Assembly (NCBI RefSeq): GCF_012641335.1
Contig: NZ_JABAID010000008.1
Coordinates: 62,001 to 126,000, forward strand
Length of the DNA stretch: 64,000 nucleotides
DNA from: Novosphingobium sp. ERN07
GTDB taxonomy: Bacteria; Pseudomonadota; Alphaproteobacteria; Sphingomonadales; Sphingomonadaceae
Reading direction: 5' to 3'
How positions within the stretch are numbered: position 1 is the first letter of the stretch; the number at the start of each line of letters is the position of its first letter. The notes beneath the pieces were generated by a model. That model was not told the DNA's origin and made no database searches. It was given only the letters and a program-made list of their open reading frames with translations. This document shows, in pieces, positions 25,536 through 33,855 of this stretch. Position numbers and translations under genes: made by a program.

Positions 25536-25757
25536 ATGGCTTATTTCACACCTTGCACAGCTTCATCTCGCAGCTACTTCGAGGCCCTGGAACTCGCCGA
25601 ACGCCGGGCACTGCACAGCTACTTCGATCAGCACATCGTGGCAGACGAAGAGCTCGGATATGTCGCGCTCGATGAAGGCGACTATTGCGCTCTGCCGGCA
25701 CACCTGGCGGCGCGTGTCGTCCATACGATCCACGGGTCGATGCTGGATGAATTCTGA
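25536..25757 (+). CDS. Small conserved hypothetical protein
   Basis: A 73-residue protein beginning MAYFTPCTASSRSYFEALELAE, with an acidic second half (DEELGYVALDEGDYCALP). No recognised domain. The ATG at 25536 follows CTCAGGAGG, the same strong ribosome site used through this block, so it is likely a real gene. It is the last gene before the presumed oriT gap. Confidence 0.65.
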   Translation: MAYFTPCTASSRSYFEALELAERRALHSYFDQHIVADEELGYVALDEGDYCALPAHLAARVVHTIHGSMLDEF

Positions 25758-25768
25758 CGCCGGAAAAG

Positions 25769-25806
25769 GATGGGAGCCGGGAGCGGTTCCTGCCCTTTTA
25801 TTTTGC
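25769..25806 (+). terminator. Probable terminator after the small gene at 25536
   Basis: GGGAGCCG pairs with CGGTTCC(T) around GGAG (one G-U) and is followed by CCTTTTATTTT. It lies about ten bases after the stop codon. Confidence 0.5.
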
Positions 25807-26133
25807 TCGCCGTTGGTTCGTTTCCGCTCGGGATCAGTTGCGACGAGCGGAGTGCGGGCATCGGCGCCCGCACGCGCTTTGGCTCCGCGCTATCGAGGCT
25901 ATTCAACCCCTCCAGAATGTTCGGCGAAGTGACCGGATCACCCTCTCGCAGCTTGGTAGACTGAGCACACCGTACGCAGTGACACTGCCGGATTTAGTAT
26001 AGGCATATCAGTGTGATACGCTGAGGTTTCGGGCTGGTGTCAAACCAATTTGAGGATGAAGCATGCCTTAGATTCGCGATTTATGCGCAAATTGAAACCG
26101 CCTAACTCTCTGAAGTAGCCTCAGTTTATCGCA

Positions 26134-26147
26134 ATTGACGCGTCAAT
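26134..26147. repeat. Perfect 14-bp palindrome in the oriT candidate
   Basis: ATTGACGCGTCAAT is fully self-complementary. It lies in an AT-rich stretch 75 bases before the accessory gene start. It could be a binding site for the accessory protein or host factor. Confidence 0.5.
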
Positions 26148-26200
26148 GTTCCTGATTTATTCTCTTCGCTGTCTTCCGCAAGATCGAACCAGGTTCGCAA

Positions 26201-26215
26201 GGGTCAATTGGACCC
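26201..26215. promoter_or_regulatory. Inverted repeat at the start of the accessory/traD/traI operon
   Basis: GGGTC-AATTG-GACCC ends six bases before the ATG at 26222. A protein bound here would block translation initiation or late promoter steps, so it is a likely autoregulatory operator. Confidence 0.45.
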
Positions 26216-26221
26216 CAGAAC

Positions 26222-26551
26222 ATGGATCGGTATCTCAGTCTTCAGACCTACGTACCCCGCCCACTTGCTGACTGGATCAAGGGCAAAGCCCGGGACCAGC
26301 AGGTCTCCGTCAGCATCGTCATTCGCGATCAGCTGGTCGATGCCTGGCAGCGTGAAAACGAAGCGCGAAAGCGGCCTGGCGCCCTCGACCCGGTACGGCA
26401 AAACCTGTTCATCACGGTAGCCCTCGAAGCGCTCCTGGCCAGCCATACTGATGGCTCGTTGCGGCAGCGAACACACGAGGCCTACAATCGCAGGCTCGCC
26501 CGGCTCGGGCTCAGCGCCTCCGCACCCGAGGGAGGCAGCGATGAAGCGTAA
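26222..26551 (+). CDS. Small conjugation accessory protein (possible DNA-binding)
   Basis: A 109-residue basic protein: LSLQTYVPRPLADWIKGKARDQQ followed by VSVSIVIRDQLVDAW has the look of a ribbon-helix-helix or short relaxosome accessory domain, but I cannot assign a family. It overlaps traD by 11 bases and begins right after the oriT candidate, where F carries TraM/TraY-type proteins. A role in oriT binding and autoregulation is inference. There is no strong ribosome site; the palindrome before it may control initiation. Confidence 0.6.
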   Translation: MDRYLSLQTYVPRPLADWIKGKARDQQVSVSIVIRDQLVDAWQRENEARKRPGALDPVRQNLFITVALEALLASHTDGSLRQRTHEAYNRRLARLGLSASAPEGGSDEA

Positions 26552-28871
26552 TCTCCTCAACTTCACGCGCGGCAGCCAGCTCCTCGGCCACTTCGGCTTC
26601 ATGTTTGCGGCCGGACTCAAAGGGCCGCTCTTGGTGACTTTCATTGTCGCCGCCTGGCTCTCCTATTGGGAGGTGACCACGGCGCTTACCGACCACCAAA
26701 TCTACCTGGCATGGATGCATCTCTATGCTTCGGGCTACGCCTTCATGGAGTTCGATCCCGGCAAGCTGGTGGAGCTGAAACTGGCCGGTGGCGGCACCGT
26801 CCGCCTGCCATTCAACGTCGTTCGCGACTTTCCTCCAATGCGTGAGGCCATATCTGCGCTCGGTGCCGCTCTCCGGCGCGGCATGGGCCTGTCTGCGCTC
26901 ATCCTCGTCCCTGCCTTCACTGCCTTTTGGTGGTTCGCCGAACGGTTCGGCGGCAAGTCCAAAGAGCGCAAGCACGAGCGCGGGGCGATGCTCGTCACGC
27001 TGGACGAACTCGAAGTGGAGATTGACCGGCACAATCACGCCGAACGTGCCCGCGAACTGCAAGCCGCGCTGGGCTGGAAATGGCGTCTGGCAGGCGCTGC
27101 AGCAACCGAAGAGGCAGGCTTTTACAGCCCGGCTCATCTCGCTGGCGTGTCCTGGCCTTGGCGCCTCGAGCAGAGCCATACGATGCTTATTGGCACAACT
27201 GGCACCGGCAAGACCGTGGCCCTGAGCCAGCTCCTCGCCGAGGCCCGGGCGCGTGGGCAACGCGCGGTGGTTTTCGATCTCACCGGAGCGTTCATTGAGG
27301 CCTTTTACGACCCCGAGCGCGACATCATCCTGAACCCGCTCGATGCCCGCTGTCCTACCTGGAGCGTGTTCCATGACTGCACCAGCGAAGGCGAATTCCA
27401 CGCAGCGGCCGAAGCACTCGTTCCACACGACGGTGGCGGCTCGGAGCAGTTCTGGGTGCTCGCCGCCCGCATGCTCTTCGTCGAGATGTGCCTGCATCTC
27501 CAGCGCACCGGGCAGGCCACCAACCACGCGCTCGCCACCCGTCTGATGACGGCGGACCTGGCGCAGGTCCACAAGCTCATGCGCGGCACTATGGCCGACC
27601 CGCTGACCGCTCCCGAAGCGGCGCGCATGGCGGAGTCGATCCGGGCCGTGTTCAACGCAAATGCCAAGGCACTCAAGTTGCTGCCCAACAATAGTCCGCG
27701 CTTCTCGGTGCGGGACTGGACTCGAGGCATATCCGCTCCGGGATCGATCCTGTTCCTCTCGGCGCGCTATGTCGACATGTCGATCTGTTCGCAGCTGCTC
27801 ACCTTGTGGCTCGACACTGCGATGAACACGCTGATGACCATGGAACGCACCCCGGATCTCAGGATCTGGTTCCTGGTCGACGAACTGGGAGCCTTGCACC
27901 GGCTGCCGGCACTGGAGAAAGGGCTCCAGACCGCCCGCAATTTCGGCGGCGCGATCGTCACCGGCGTCCATGCCTTTGCCAAGCTCAAGGAGGTCTACGG
28001 CGAGAACATGGCGATGACCCTGTCCTCGCTGGCTCGAAGCAAACTCATTCTTGCAACCGCAGACCGGGAGACAGCCACCTGGTGCTCCGATTTCATCGGT
28101 CATCGCCAGGTGCGCGACATGGAGGAAGGGTACAGCTACGGTTACAATAATGCTCGCGACGCCGTCAGCCTGACCCCTCGGCGTCAGATCGAACCACTGC
28201 TCCTTCCGGACCAGTTCATGAACCTGCCGCGGCTCTCCGGCTACCTCAAGTTCCCGGACGGATTCCCGGCCGCTCCGGTGACCCTGGTGCCGCGCCGTTT
28301 ACCCCGGTTGGCAGAAGGGTTCATTGCGCGAGCATCCGAACCTGGCCGCCAGCCGACTGCCAGGGATGAGGGAGCCGCAGCGGGCACGTCTTCGCCTGCA
28401 TCGCGATCCAAACCCGCCGAAGGTGCGCCGGCCGCGAATGACGATGGTGCCGGCAAGCCGGTCGCTCCCCGGCAGTTGAAGCTCGACCTGAAGGGCGTGA
28501 GGCCCACGCCCGACGAGGCAAGCCAGAAGGGCGACGAACAGCCCCGAGCCACGCTTTCCCATGAGGTGCGGGGAGCGCTTGATGAGAGCAAGGGTGAGGC
28601 AGCCACCGAAGCCACCGCGGCGGGCGGAACAGCTGCGACACTGCCTCCAGGACCGCTTCTCTCTGGCAGGAGTGAAGCTACCGACGGGGCGCAGTCATCC
28701 CCTGATGAGAAGGCACCCATACCAGGAGACAAGCCCGGTTCGGGCGATCTCAAGCCGCAGCCGATCGAGCGGCCGAACGAGCGACAACATCCTCGCGAAC
28801 GGGCCGAGCGGGACTTGCTCGAAGGCGGCATCGAGAGCGGCGAACAGGACTTCTACGAACCCGATCTTTGA
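26541..28871 (+). CDS. traD: TraD-type coupling protein (VirD4/TraG family ATPase)
   Basis: A 776-residue coupling protein. It has two N-terminal membrane segments (LLVTFIVAAWLSYW and GLSALILVPAFTAFWWF), Walker A LIGTTGTGKTVAL (about 217-229) and Walker B IWFLVDELGALH. The final 150 residues are low-complexity, rich in A, P, G and E, as in the disordered tails of F TraD that contact the relaxosome. It brings the relaxase-DNA complex to the type IV channel. ATG at 26541 follows GGGAGG and overlaps the preceding gene. It is followed by the MobF relaxase 44 bases later. Confidence 0.93.
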   Translation: MKRNLLNFTRGSQLLGHFGFMFAAGLKGPLLVTFIVAAWLSYWEVTTALTDHQIYLAWMHLYASGYAFMEFDPGKLVELKLAGGGTVRLPFNVVRDFPPMREAISALGAALRRGMGLSALILVPAFTAFWWFAERFGGKSKERKHERGAMLVTLDELEVEIDRHNHAERARELQAALGWKWRLAGAAATEEAGFYSPAHLAGVSWPWRLEQSHTMLIGTTGTGKTVALSQLLAEARARGQRAVVFDLTGAFIEAFYDPERDIILNPLDARCPTWSVFHDCTSEGEFHAAAEALVPHDGGGSEQFWVLAARMLFVEMCLHLQRTGQATNHALATRLMTADLAQVHKLMRGTMADPLTAPEAARMAESIRAVFNANAKALKLLPNNSPRFSVRDWTRGISAPGSILFLSARYVDMSICSQLLTLWLDTAMNTLMTMERTPDLRIWFLVDELGALHRLPALEKGLQTARNFGGAIVTGVHAFAKLKEVYGENMAMTLSSLARSKLILATADRETATWCSDFIGHRQVRDMEEGYSYGYNNARDAVSLTPRRQIEPLLLPDQFMNLPRLSGYLKFPDGFPAAPVTLVPRRLPRLAEGFIARASEPGRQPTARDEGAAAGTSSPASRSKPAEGAPAANDDGAGKPVAPRQLKLDLKGVRPTPDEASQKGDEQPRATLSHEVRGALDESKGEAATEATAAGGTAATLPPGPLLSGRSEATDGAQSSPDEKAPIPGDKPGSGDLKPQPIERPNERQHPRERAERDLLEGGIESGEQDFYEPDL

Positions 28872-28915
28872 GGGCCGCAAAGCAAGGGGGCACCTTGCTT
28901 GAAGGATCTGGATCC

Positions 28916-31810
28916 ATGCTTTCGGTTGCCAATGTCAGGTCAGCCTCAGGCGCGGCCAGCTACTTTGCTGCCGACAACTACTACGCGAGCGCGGACGCCG
29001 ACCGATCTGGTCAATGGGTGGGATCAGGCGCCGCGGCGCTGGGCCTTTCCCGAGAAGTTGATGCCGCGGTCTTCGACAAGCTCCTCAAAGGTGAACTCCC
29101 CGACGGAACCAGGGTCGGCCACGAAAACCAGCACCGTGCCGGGACCGACCTCACTTTCTCGCTACCCAAGAGTTGGTCGGTTCTCGCGCTCGTTGGCGGC
29201 GACAAGCGGATTATCGAAGCCTATCGCGAAGCGGTAATCGAGACGCTGCGATGGGCCGAAACGCGCCTCGTCGAAAACGGGAAGGTGCGCACGGTTCAGA
29301 CCGGCAACCTCACGGTGGCGCTGTTTCAGCACGATACGAACCGGAACCAGGAGCCCAATCTCCACTTCCATGCCGTAGTCGCGAACGCCACGAAAGGTGC
29401 CGATGGCAAATGGCGAACATTGAAGAACGACCGGCTCTGGTCGCTCAACACGCTCCTCAACAGCATGACGATGGCGCGCTTCCGTCTCTCGGTCGAGAAG
29501 CTCGGCTATGCGGTAGGGCCCGTTGGTAAGCATGGCAATTTCGAGGCTGCCGGCTTTACACGCGAGCAGGTAATGGCCTTTTCCACGCGGCGCCAGGAAG
29601 TGCTCGACGCGCGGCGGGGCCCCGGGCTTGAAGCTGGCAAGATTGCTGCCCTCGACACCCGCAGCGCCAAGCAGGCCGTCGCCGACAGGGGCGCACTTTT
29701 GTCGGGCTGGCAAGGCCATGCCCAGGCCGCAGGCCTCGACCTGCCGGCGATGGTTGAACAGGCGCAGACCCTCGCAAATCCAGCATCTCGCACGCCCGCA
29801 TCCGGCACCAGCCTGATCGAGCGCGGCAAGGCGTGGCTTCGGGACTTTGCCGAGCGAATCAAGGGCAATCCTGCCGATCCGCTAATCCCGGCTCACGTGC
29901 TCAAGCAGGACCGCGAAACCGTTGCCGCCGCCCAGGCAACGGCCTCTGCCGTGCGCCACCTCTCGCAGCGCGAAGCAGCCTTTCCGCGTGAGGCGCTGTA
30001 CAAAGCAGCGCTGGACTTTGGGCTACCCACAACAATCGCGGCCGTCGAAACGCGGGTAAATGCGCTGGTGCGTTCGGGCGATCTCGTTCCAGGGTCGGGA
30101 GAACATAAGGGCTGGCTAACCTCGCGCGATGCCGTTGCTAGTGAGCATCGCATTCTCGCTGCCGTCGAAGCCGGGAGGGACGCTGTTGCGCCCCTTCTCG
30201 ACAGCAATGAAGCAGGTGCACGGGTCAAGGCCGTCGCTGCCATCAATCACGGTATCGACCTCAATACTGGCCAGGAGGGGGCTGCGCGCCTGATCCTGTC
30301 ATCGACCCACCGGACGATCGCCATCCAGGGTGTAGCAGGTGCCGGTAAGAGCAGTGTCCTGAAGCCCGTGGCACAGATCCTCGGTGAGGAGGGCAAGGAG
30401 ATCATCGGGCTCGCCGTCCAGAACACCCTGGTGCAGATGCTGGAGCGCGATACCGGCATCACGTCGATGACCTTGGCTCGGCTGCTCAAGAACTGGGCGC
30501 CGCTCCTGGAAGACCCCGGCCATGCCGGTCTTCAGGCTAAGGCGAAGGAAGAGCTGGCCGACCGGGTCTTGGTCCTAGACGAAGCTTCGATGGTCTCGAA
30601 CCACGACAAGGAGCGCCTGGTGACGCTGGGCAACCTTGCCGGTGTCCGGCGGCTTGTCCTTGTGGGCGATACGCGCCAGCTCGGCGCGGTCGACGCGGGC
30701 AAACCCTTCGATCTCGTCCAGAAGGCGGGCATCGCGCGCGCAGACATGACCACCAACCTGCGCGGCCGGGACCCGCAGCTGCGTCTCGCCCAGACCGCTG
30801 CTCAATCGGGCGACGTACACACCGCCCTCGGTCATCTCAAAGGCTCGACGATTGAGACAAGGGGCGACAGCGCATTGGTTGCTGCCGAGCAATGGTTAGC
30901 GCTGGCACCACAGGACCGCGATAGGACCGCGATCTATGCCTCTGGCCGGCTCTTGCGCAGCGCGGTCAATGACGCTGTGCAACGCGGGCTCAAGGCCAAT
31001 GGCGAGCTCGGCAAGACCCCGCTGGACCTGACCGTGCTCTCGCGGGTCAATGCGACCAGAGAGGAACTCCGATACCTTTCGGCCTACCGTCCTGGCATGG
31101 TTCTCGACGTTCGCAGCCCGGACAAGCAGCAGCGTCTCCCGCGCGGCGAATACAAGGTCGAGAGCATCGACGACAAATCTCGCGAGGTCCGGCTCCGCGA
31201 TGCCAAGGGCAGAATGCGAACTCTTCGCCCGAGCCGCATCCGCCCTGGCGAAAAGGACGATCGGCTCGCGCTGTTCGAGGAGAAGCGCCTTTCGATCCAT
31301 GACGGCGATCGGATTCGCTGGACCGAGAATGATCATCGGCGTGGCCTGTTCAATGCCGACCAGGCGCGGATTGAAGCGGTCGAGGGCGCGCGGGTCACGC
31401 TGGTGACGTCATCCGGCCTGCGCCATGAACTCGAGCGAGGGGACCCGATGCTGAGGCGGCTTGACCTCGCCTACGCGCTCAATGCCCATATGGCCCAGGG
31501 TCTCACTTCGGATCGCGGGATTGCGGTGATGGATAGCCGTGAACGCAACCTTGCCAACCAGCAGACCTTCCTTGTGACCGTGACACGCCTGCGCGATCAC
31601 CTGACCCTCGTGGTCGACAGTGCGGAAAAGCTTGGGAAGGCTGTGGCCCACAACACCGGCGAAAAGACTTCGGCGTTGGAGGCAACCGAGCGGCTCCGGC
31701 AGGCAGCCGCGAAGGGTCTGGCTGCTGGCGCCTCGACCAAGGACGATCATTCGAAGAAGCCGCCCGAACTGACCAAGGAGCGCACCAAGCCCTTCGAGAT
31801 CGGCATCTGA
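28916..31810 (+). CDS. traI: MobF-family relaxase/helicase TraI
   Basis: A 964-residue relaxase. The N-terminal TrwC domain has tyrosines Y16, Y22 and Y23 and the metal triad H139, H150 and H152 (in LFQHD and NLHFHAVVANA). The second half is a RecD-like helicase: Walker A GVAGAGKSSVL (about 472) and LVLDEASMVS. It nicks oriT, stays bound to the 5' end and unwinds DNA during transfer. It is shorter than F TraI (1756) and close to R388 TrwC in size, so it has a single helicase. The ATG at 28916 follows AAGGAT. Confidence 0.95.
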   Translation: MLSVANVRSASGAASYFAADNYYASADADRSGQWVGSGAAALGLSREVDAAVFDKLLKGELPDGTRVGHENQHRAGTDLTFSLPKSWSVLALVGGDKRIIEAYREAVIETLRWAETRLVENGKVRTVQTGNLTVALFQHDTNRNQEPNLHFHAVVANATKGADGKWRTLKNDRLWSLNTLLNSMTMARFRLSVEKLGYAVGPVGKHGNFEAAGFTREQVMAFSTRRQEVLDARRGPGLEAGKIAALDTRSAKQAVADRGALLSGWQGHAQAAGLDLPAMVEQAQTLANPASRTPASGTSLIERGKAWLRDFAERIKGNPADPLIPAHVLKQDRETVAAAQATASAVRHLSQREAAFPREALYKAALDFGLPTTIAAVETRVNALVRSGDLVPGSGEHKGWLTSRDAVASEHRILAAVEAGRDAVAPLLDSNEAGARVKAVAAINHGIDLNTGQEGAARLILSSTHRTIAIQGVAGAGKSSVLKPVAQILGEEGKEIIGLAVQNTLVQMLERDTGITSMTLARLLKNWAPLLEDPGHAGLQAKAKEELADRVLVLDEASMVSNHDKERLVTLGNLAGVRRLVLVGDTRQLGAVDAGKPFDLVQKAGIARADMTTNLRGRDPQLRLAQTAAQSGDVHTALGHLKGSTIETRGDSALVAAEQWLALAPQDRDRTAIYASGRLLRSAVNDAVQRGLKANGELGKTPLDLTVLSRVNATREELRYLSAYRPGMVLDVRSPDKQQRLPRGEYKVESIDDKSREVRLRDAKGRMRTLRPSRIRPGEKDDRLALFEEKRLSIHDGDRIRWTENDHRRGLFNADQARIEAVEGARVTLVTSSGLRHELERGDPMLRRLDLAYALNAHMAQGLTSDRGIAVMDSRERNLANQQTFLVTVTRLRDHLTLVVDSAEKLGKAVAHNTGEKTSALEATERLRQAAAKGLAAGASTKDDHSKKPPELTKERTKPFEIGI

Positions 31811-31889
31811 CTTCTTCGCTTTCGAGCCTGGACGGCGGGGCGTTCTCCAGGCAACCTGGTGTCTATCGACTTGGGCTACGGGCAGGACT

Positions 31890-32798
31890 GTGAAGGGCGT
31901 TTTCGAGATCAGCGGCAATTCGCGGTACGACGACGCGATCACCGAGCGGTATCACTTTCCGAGCAATTATCTGTCGGTTGCGCGAGAGCTCGCGAGCGAC
32001 TGGATTGTTTACCGCGAAACGCGGGTCTCTGGCGGGCGAATGGCCTATATCGCCGCGGCCTTCGTCGAACGCATCGATGCCGATCCGAGCGATCCCAGCC
32101 ACTTCTACGCACGGGTCCGTGACTATCTCGAGTTCGATCAGCCTGTCCCCTACCGCGACGGCGGCGGCCGGTTTGCCGAGCGGTTTCTGCGCGAGATGGC
32201 AAAGCCGGGCGATGCCGGGCGAAGCCTGCGCGGCAAGTCGGTCCGCATGCTCGAGAACGAAGATTTCGTGGCGATCGTCAATGCTGGGCTTGCCGAAACC
32301 CTCGATCCCGAAAACCGGATCCGGCTGGAGCTCGATGCCCCGCGCATCGATCCGGAGACCGATCTGCTTTTGCAGGATCACTTCGCGGAGCGGCGGGTCG
32401 AGCAAATGCTCGTCAACCGCAAGATTCGTGACGCGAACTTCCGCAACCATGTCCTCGATGCGTACGAGAACACCTGTGCGGTCACCGGGCTCAGGATCGT
32501 CAATGGCGGCGGCAAGGCAGAAGCCCAGGCAGCGCACATCTGGTCGGTCGCCGATGGCGGTCCTGACATTATCCAGAACGGGGTAGCCTTGTCAGCAACA
32601 GCTCATTGGCTGTTCGACCGCCACCTCATCACCTTCGACGACAACCTCTGCCTGCTCGTGTCACACAACAAGGTGCCGTCCGAGCTTCTGCAGCTGTTTC
32701 CGCCGGCCGGTCAGCAAATCCGGTTGCCGCGTGATCGATCACTGCATCCAAGGGCAGACTTCGTGGCCCGCCACCGAGAGCGATTTGCAGGGATCTGA
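31890..32798 (+). CDS. HNH endonuclease
   Basis: A 302-residue protein with a C-terminal HNH nuclease domain: CAVTGL (about residue 196), then QAAHIWSVADGGPD, NGVALSATAHWLFDRHLITFDDN. This is the architecture of HNH_2-type proteins such as those in type IV-like restriction. The N-terminal two thirds is unassigned. The start is GTG at 31890 with GGCAGGA upstream. It follows traI by 79 bases and converges on the S24 repressor, with a short hairpin across both stop codons. It may be a backbone gene or a stand-alone defence nuclease. Confidence 0.8.
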   Translation: MKGVFEISGNSRYDDAITERYHFPSNYLSVARELASDWIVYRETRVSGGRMAYIAAAFVERIDADPSDPSHFYARVRDYLEFDQPVPYRDGGGRFAERFLREMAKPGDAGRSLRGKSVRMLENEDFVAIVNAGLAETLDPENRIRLELDAPRIDPETDLLLQDHFAERRVEQMLVNRKIRDANFRNHVLDAYENTCAVTGLRIVNGGGKAEAQAAHIWSVADGGPDIIQNGVALSATAHWLFDRHLITFDDNLCLLVSHNKVPSELLQLFPPAGQQIRLPRDRSLHPRADFVARHRERFAGI

Positions 32799-32813
32799 TC
32801 GCGGCCGATCAGA
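32794..32813. terminator. Hairpin across the convergent HNH and S24 stop codons
   Basis: TCTGATCG and CGATCAGA are perfect 8-bp arms around CGGC. The stem covers both stop codons. With no T-run on either side it is a modest bidirectional termination signal at best. Confidence 0.4.
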
Positions 32814-33444
32814 CAGAACGGCCGAACCAGATGACCCGACCGACCACATGGATCGACGCGCGCTCAACGTCGGTCCAGGTCGGGTAGGCGGCATTGTCGC
32901 TCGAGATCGTGATCTGCCGTCCGCCTGGCTGGATCGTCACACGTTTCACCACCAGTGCATCGTCGACGCGCAGCACATAGATGCCATCACGCAGGCGCGA
33001 TCCCTGATCCGAGGAGTCGACCAGGACCTCGTCGCCGTCACGCAGCGTGGGCTCCATCGACTCCCCATGGACGTGGATGATTGACAGGCTGGGGCCTTTC
33101 GCCCGGGTCAGCTTCCCCAGCCATCGTTCGTCAAAGCCAAACCGGGTGTGGGCCGTCTCGCTTTCCGCGATCGCACCAAAGCCGGCCGAGGCATCGACGT
33201 TCAGAATTGGCACTTCGACCAGGCCATCGCGCACCGGAAGCGCTGGCCCACCGAGCACCTGCTCGTCGACCCCGAAAAACTGGGCAAGGATACGCCGGTC
33301 CTCGTCGTCCAGCTTGCGCGGCGAACCACGCTTGATGAACTGCTGAATATAAGCGGGGTTGCGATTGAGCAGCCGCGAAACCGCGGAATAACCGACGTTT
33401 CTCTGCCGGATCAGGCGATCCAGCTCTTCTCTGACGTTCTCCAT
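32809..33444 (-). CDS. S24-family CI/LexA-like self-cleaving repressor
   Basis: A 211-residue repressor. The N-terminal region (1-65) is a helix-turn-helix of the Cro/CI kind (VGYSAVSRLLNRNPAYIQQFIKRG). The C-terminal half is an S24 peptidase with Ser129 in HGESMEPTL and Lys167 in ALVVKRV, and an Ala87-Gly88 bond that fits the autocleavage site. Such repressors are inactivated by RecA during SOS, as CI and SXT SetR are. It is divergent from a tiny Cro-like gene, and a LexA-type box lies between them. It probably controls transfer or excision genes of the element. Confidence 0.9.
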   Translation of the reverse strand: MENVREELDRLIRQRNVGYSAVSRLLNRNPAYIQQFIKRGSPRKLDDEDRRILAQFFGVDEQVLGGPALPVRDGLVEVPILNVDASAGFGAIAESETAHTRFGFDERWLGKLTRAKGPSLSIIHVHGESMEPTLRDGDEVLVDSSDQGSRLRDGIYVLRVDDALVVKRVTIQPGGRQITISSDNAAYPTWTDVERASIHVVGRVIWFGRSV

Positions 33445-33480
33445 CGGCAGCGCCTTTCGAGGGGCGGTCCAGGTGGCATG

Positions 33481-33534
33481 TAGGAATTCATCCTAGACTC
33501 GATGGAGTCTTCCTAATAAGAACATAACTAGAAC
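33481..33534. promoter_or_regulatory. Switch region with LexA-type box between repressor and Cro-like gene
   Basis: GAAC-ATAACTA-GAAC at 33520-33534 is GTTC-N7-GTTC on the - strand, the alphaproteobacterial LexA box. Next to it are the inverted repeats TAGGA-ATTCA-TCCTA (33481-33495) and AGACT-CGATGG-AGTCT, probable sites for the repressor itself. Confidence 0.65.
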
Positions 33535-33562
33535 ACAAGCCAAATCTGATTCGAGGTAAGCC

Positions 33563-33748
33563 ATGAAGCTGCTGGAGCGCATCGAGCGTCATCTCAAGGA
33601 TACCCATATGTCTGCCACCCGCTTCGGGCGACGGGCAGTAGGCGATCCGCGCTTCGTGCTGGACCTGCGAATGGGAAGGCGACCTCGGCGGCGGACGCTG
33701 GAGAAGGTCGAGCACTACCTGCAGAACCATGAACCCACCTGGCTTTGA
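33563..33748 (+). CDS. Tiny Cro-like helix-turn-helix protein
   Basis: A 61-residue basic protein: LERIERHLKDTHMSATRFGRRA then GDPRFVLDLRMGRRPRRRTLE reads as a minimal helix-turn-helix (T-x-F-G-R-x-A-V-x-D-P) of the type common as orphan regulators in alphaproteobacteria. The ATG follows GAGG. Its position opposite an S24 repressor suggests a CI/Cro-type pair. The assignment rests on pattern and context. Confidence 0.65.
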   Translation: MKLLERIERHLKDTHMSATRFGRRAVGDPRFVLDLRMGRRPRRRTLEKVEHYLQNHEPTWL

Positions 33749-33788
33749 CGAATCACCAGATCGCCCAGATCTGCCCATCGACTATGTG

Positions 33789-33827
33789 TCCGCCACACCG
33801 TCAGTTTGAGCTGACACGTGTGGCGGA
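33789..33827. terminator. Bidirectional terminator / long hairpin
   Basis: TCCGCCACAC..GTCAG pairs with CTGAC..GTGTGGCGGA around TTTGAG, a 15-bp stem with one small internal mismatch. It lies 40 bases after the Cro-like gene and 28 bases past the end of the leftward DUF499 gene, so it separates backbone from the defence island. Confidence 0.75.
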
Positions 33828-33855
33828 GCTGGTCCTTTTCCGTGTCCCGAGGATA

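Larger units (their letters stand above)
25758..26221. other. Candidate origin of transfer (oriT) region
   Basis: A 464-base non-coding gap between the leading-region-type genes and the accessory/TraD/TraI genes, the expected place for oriT in a MobF system. It is AT-richer than its surroundings on the right half and full of palindromes. These are GTGCGGGC/GCCCGCAC at 25852-25873, TATCA-GTG-TGATA at 26006-26018, ATTGACG/CGTCAAT at 26134-26147, and GGGTC-AATTG-GACCC at 26201-26215 just before the accessory gene. I could not identify the nic site by sequence. Confidence 0.5.

Noticed and set aside
26511..28103. Long open frame antisense to traD
   Set aside because: It mirrors the codon bias of traD, has no recognisable domain or ribosome site, and traD is certain.
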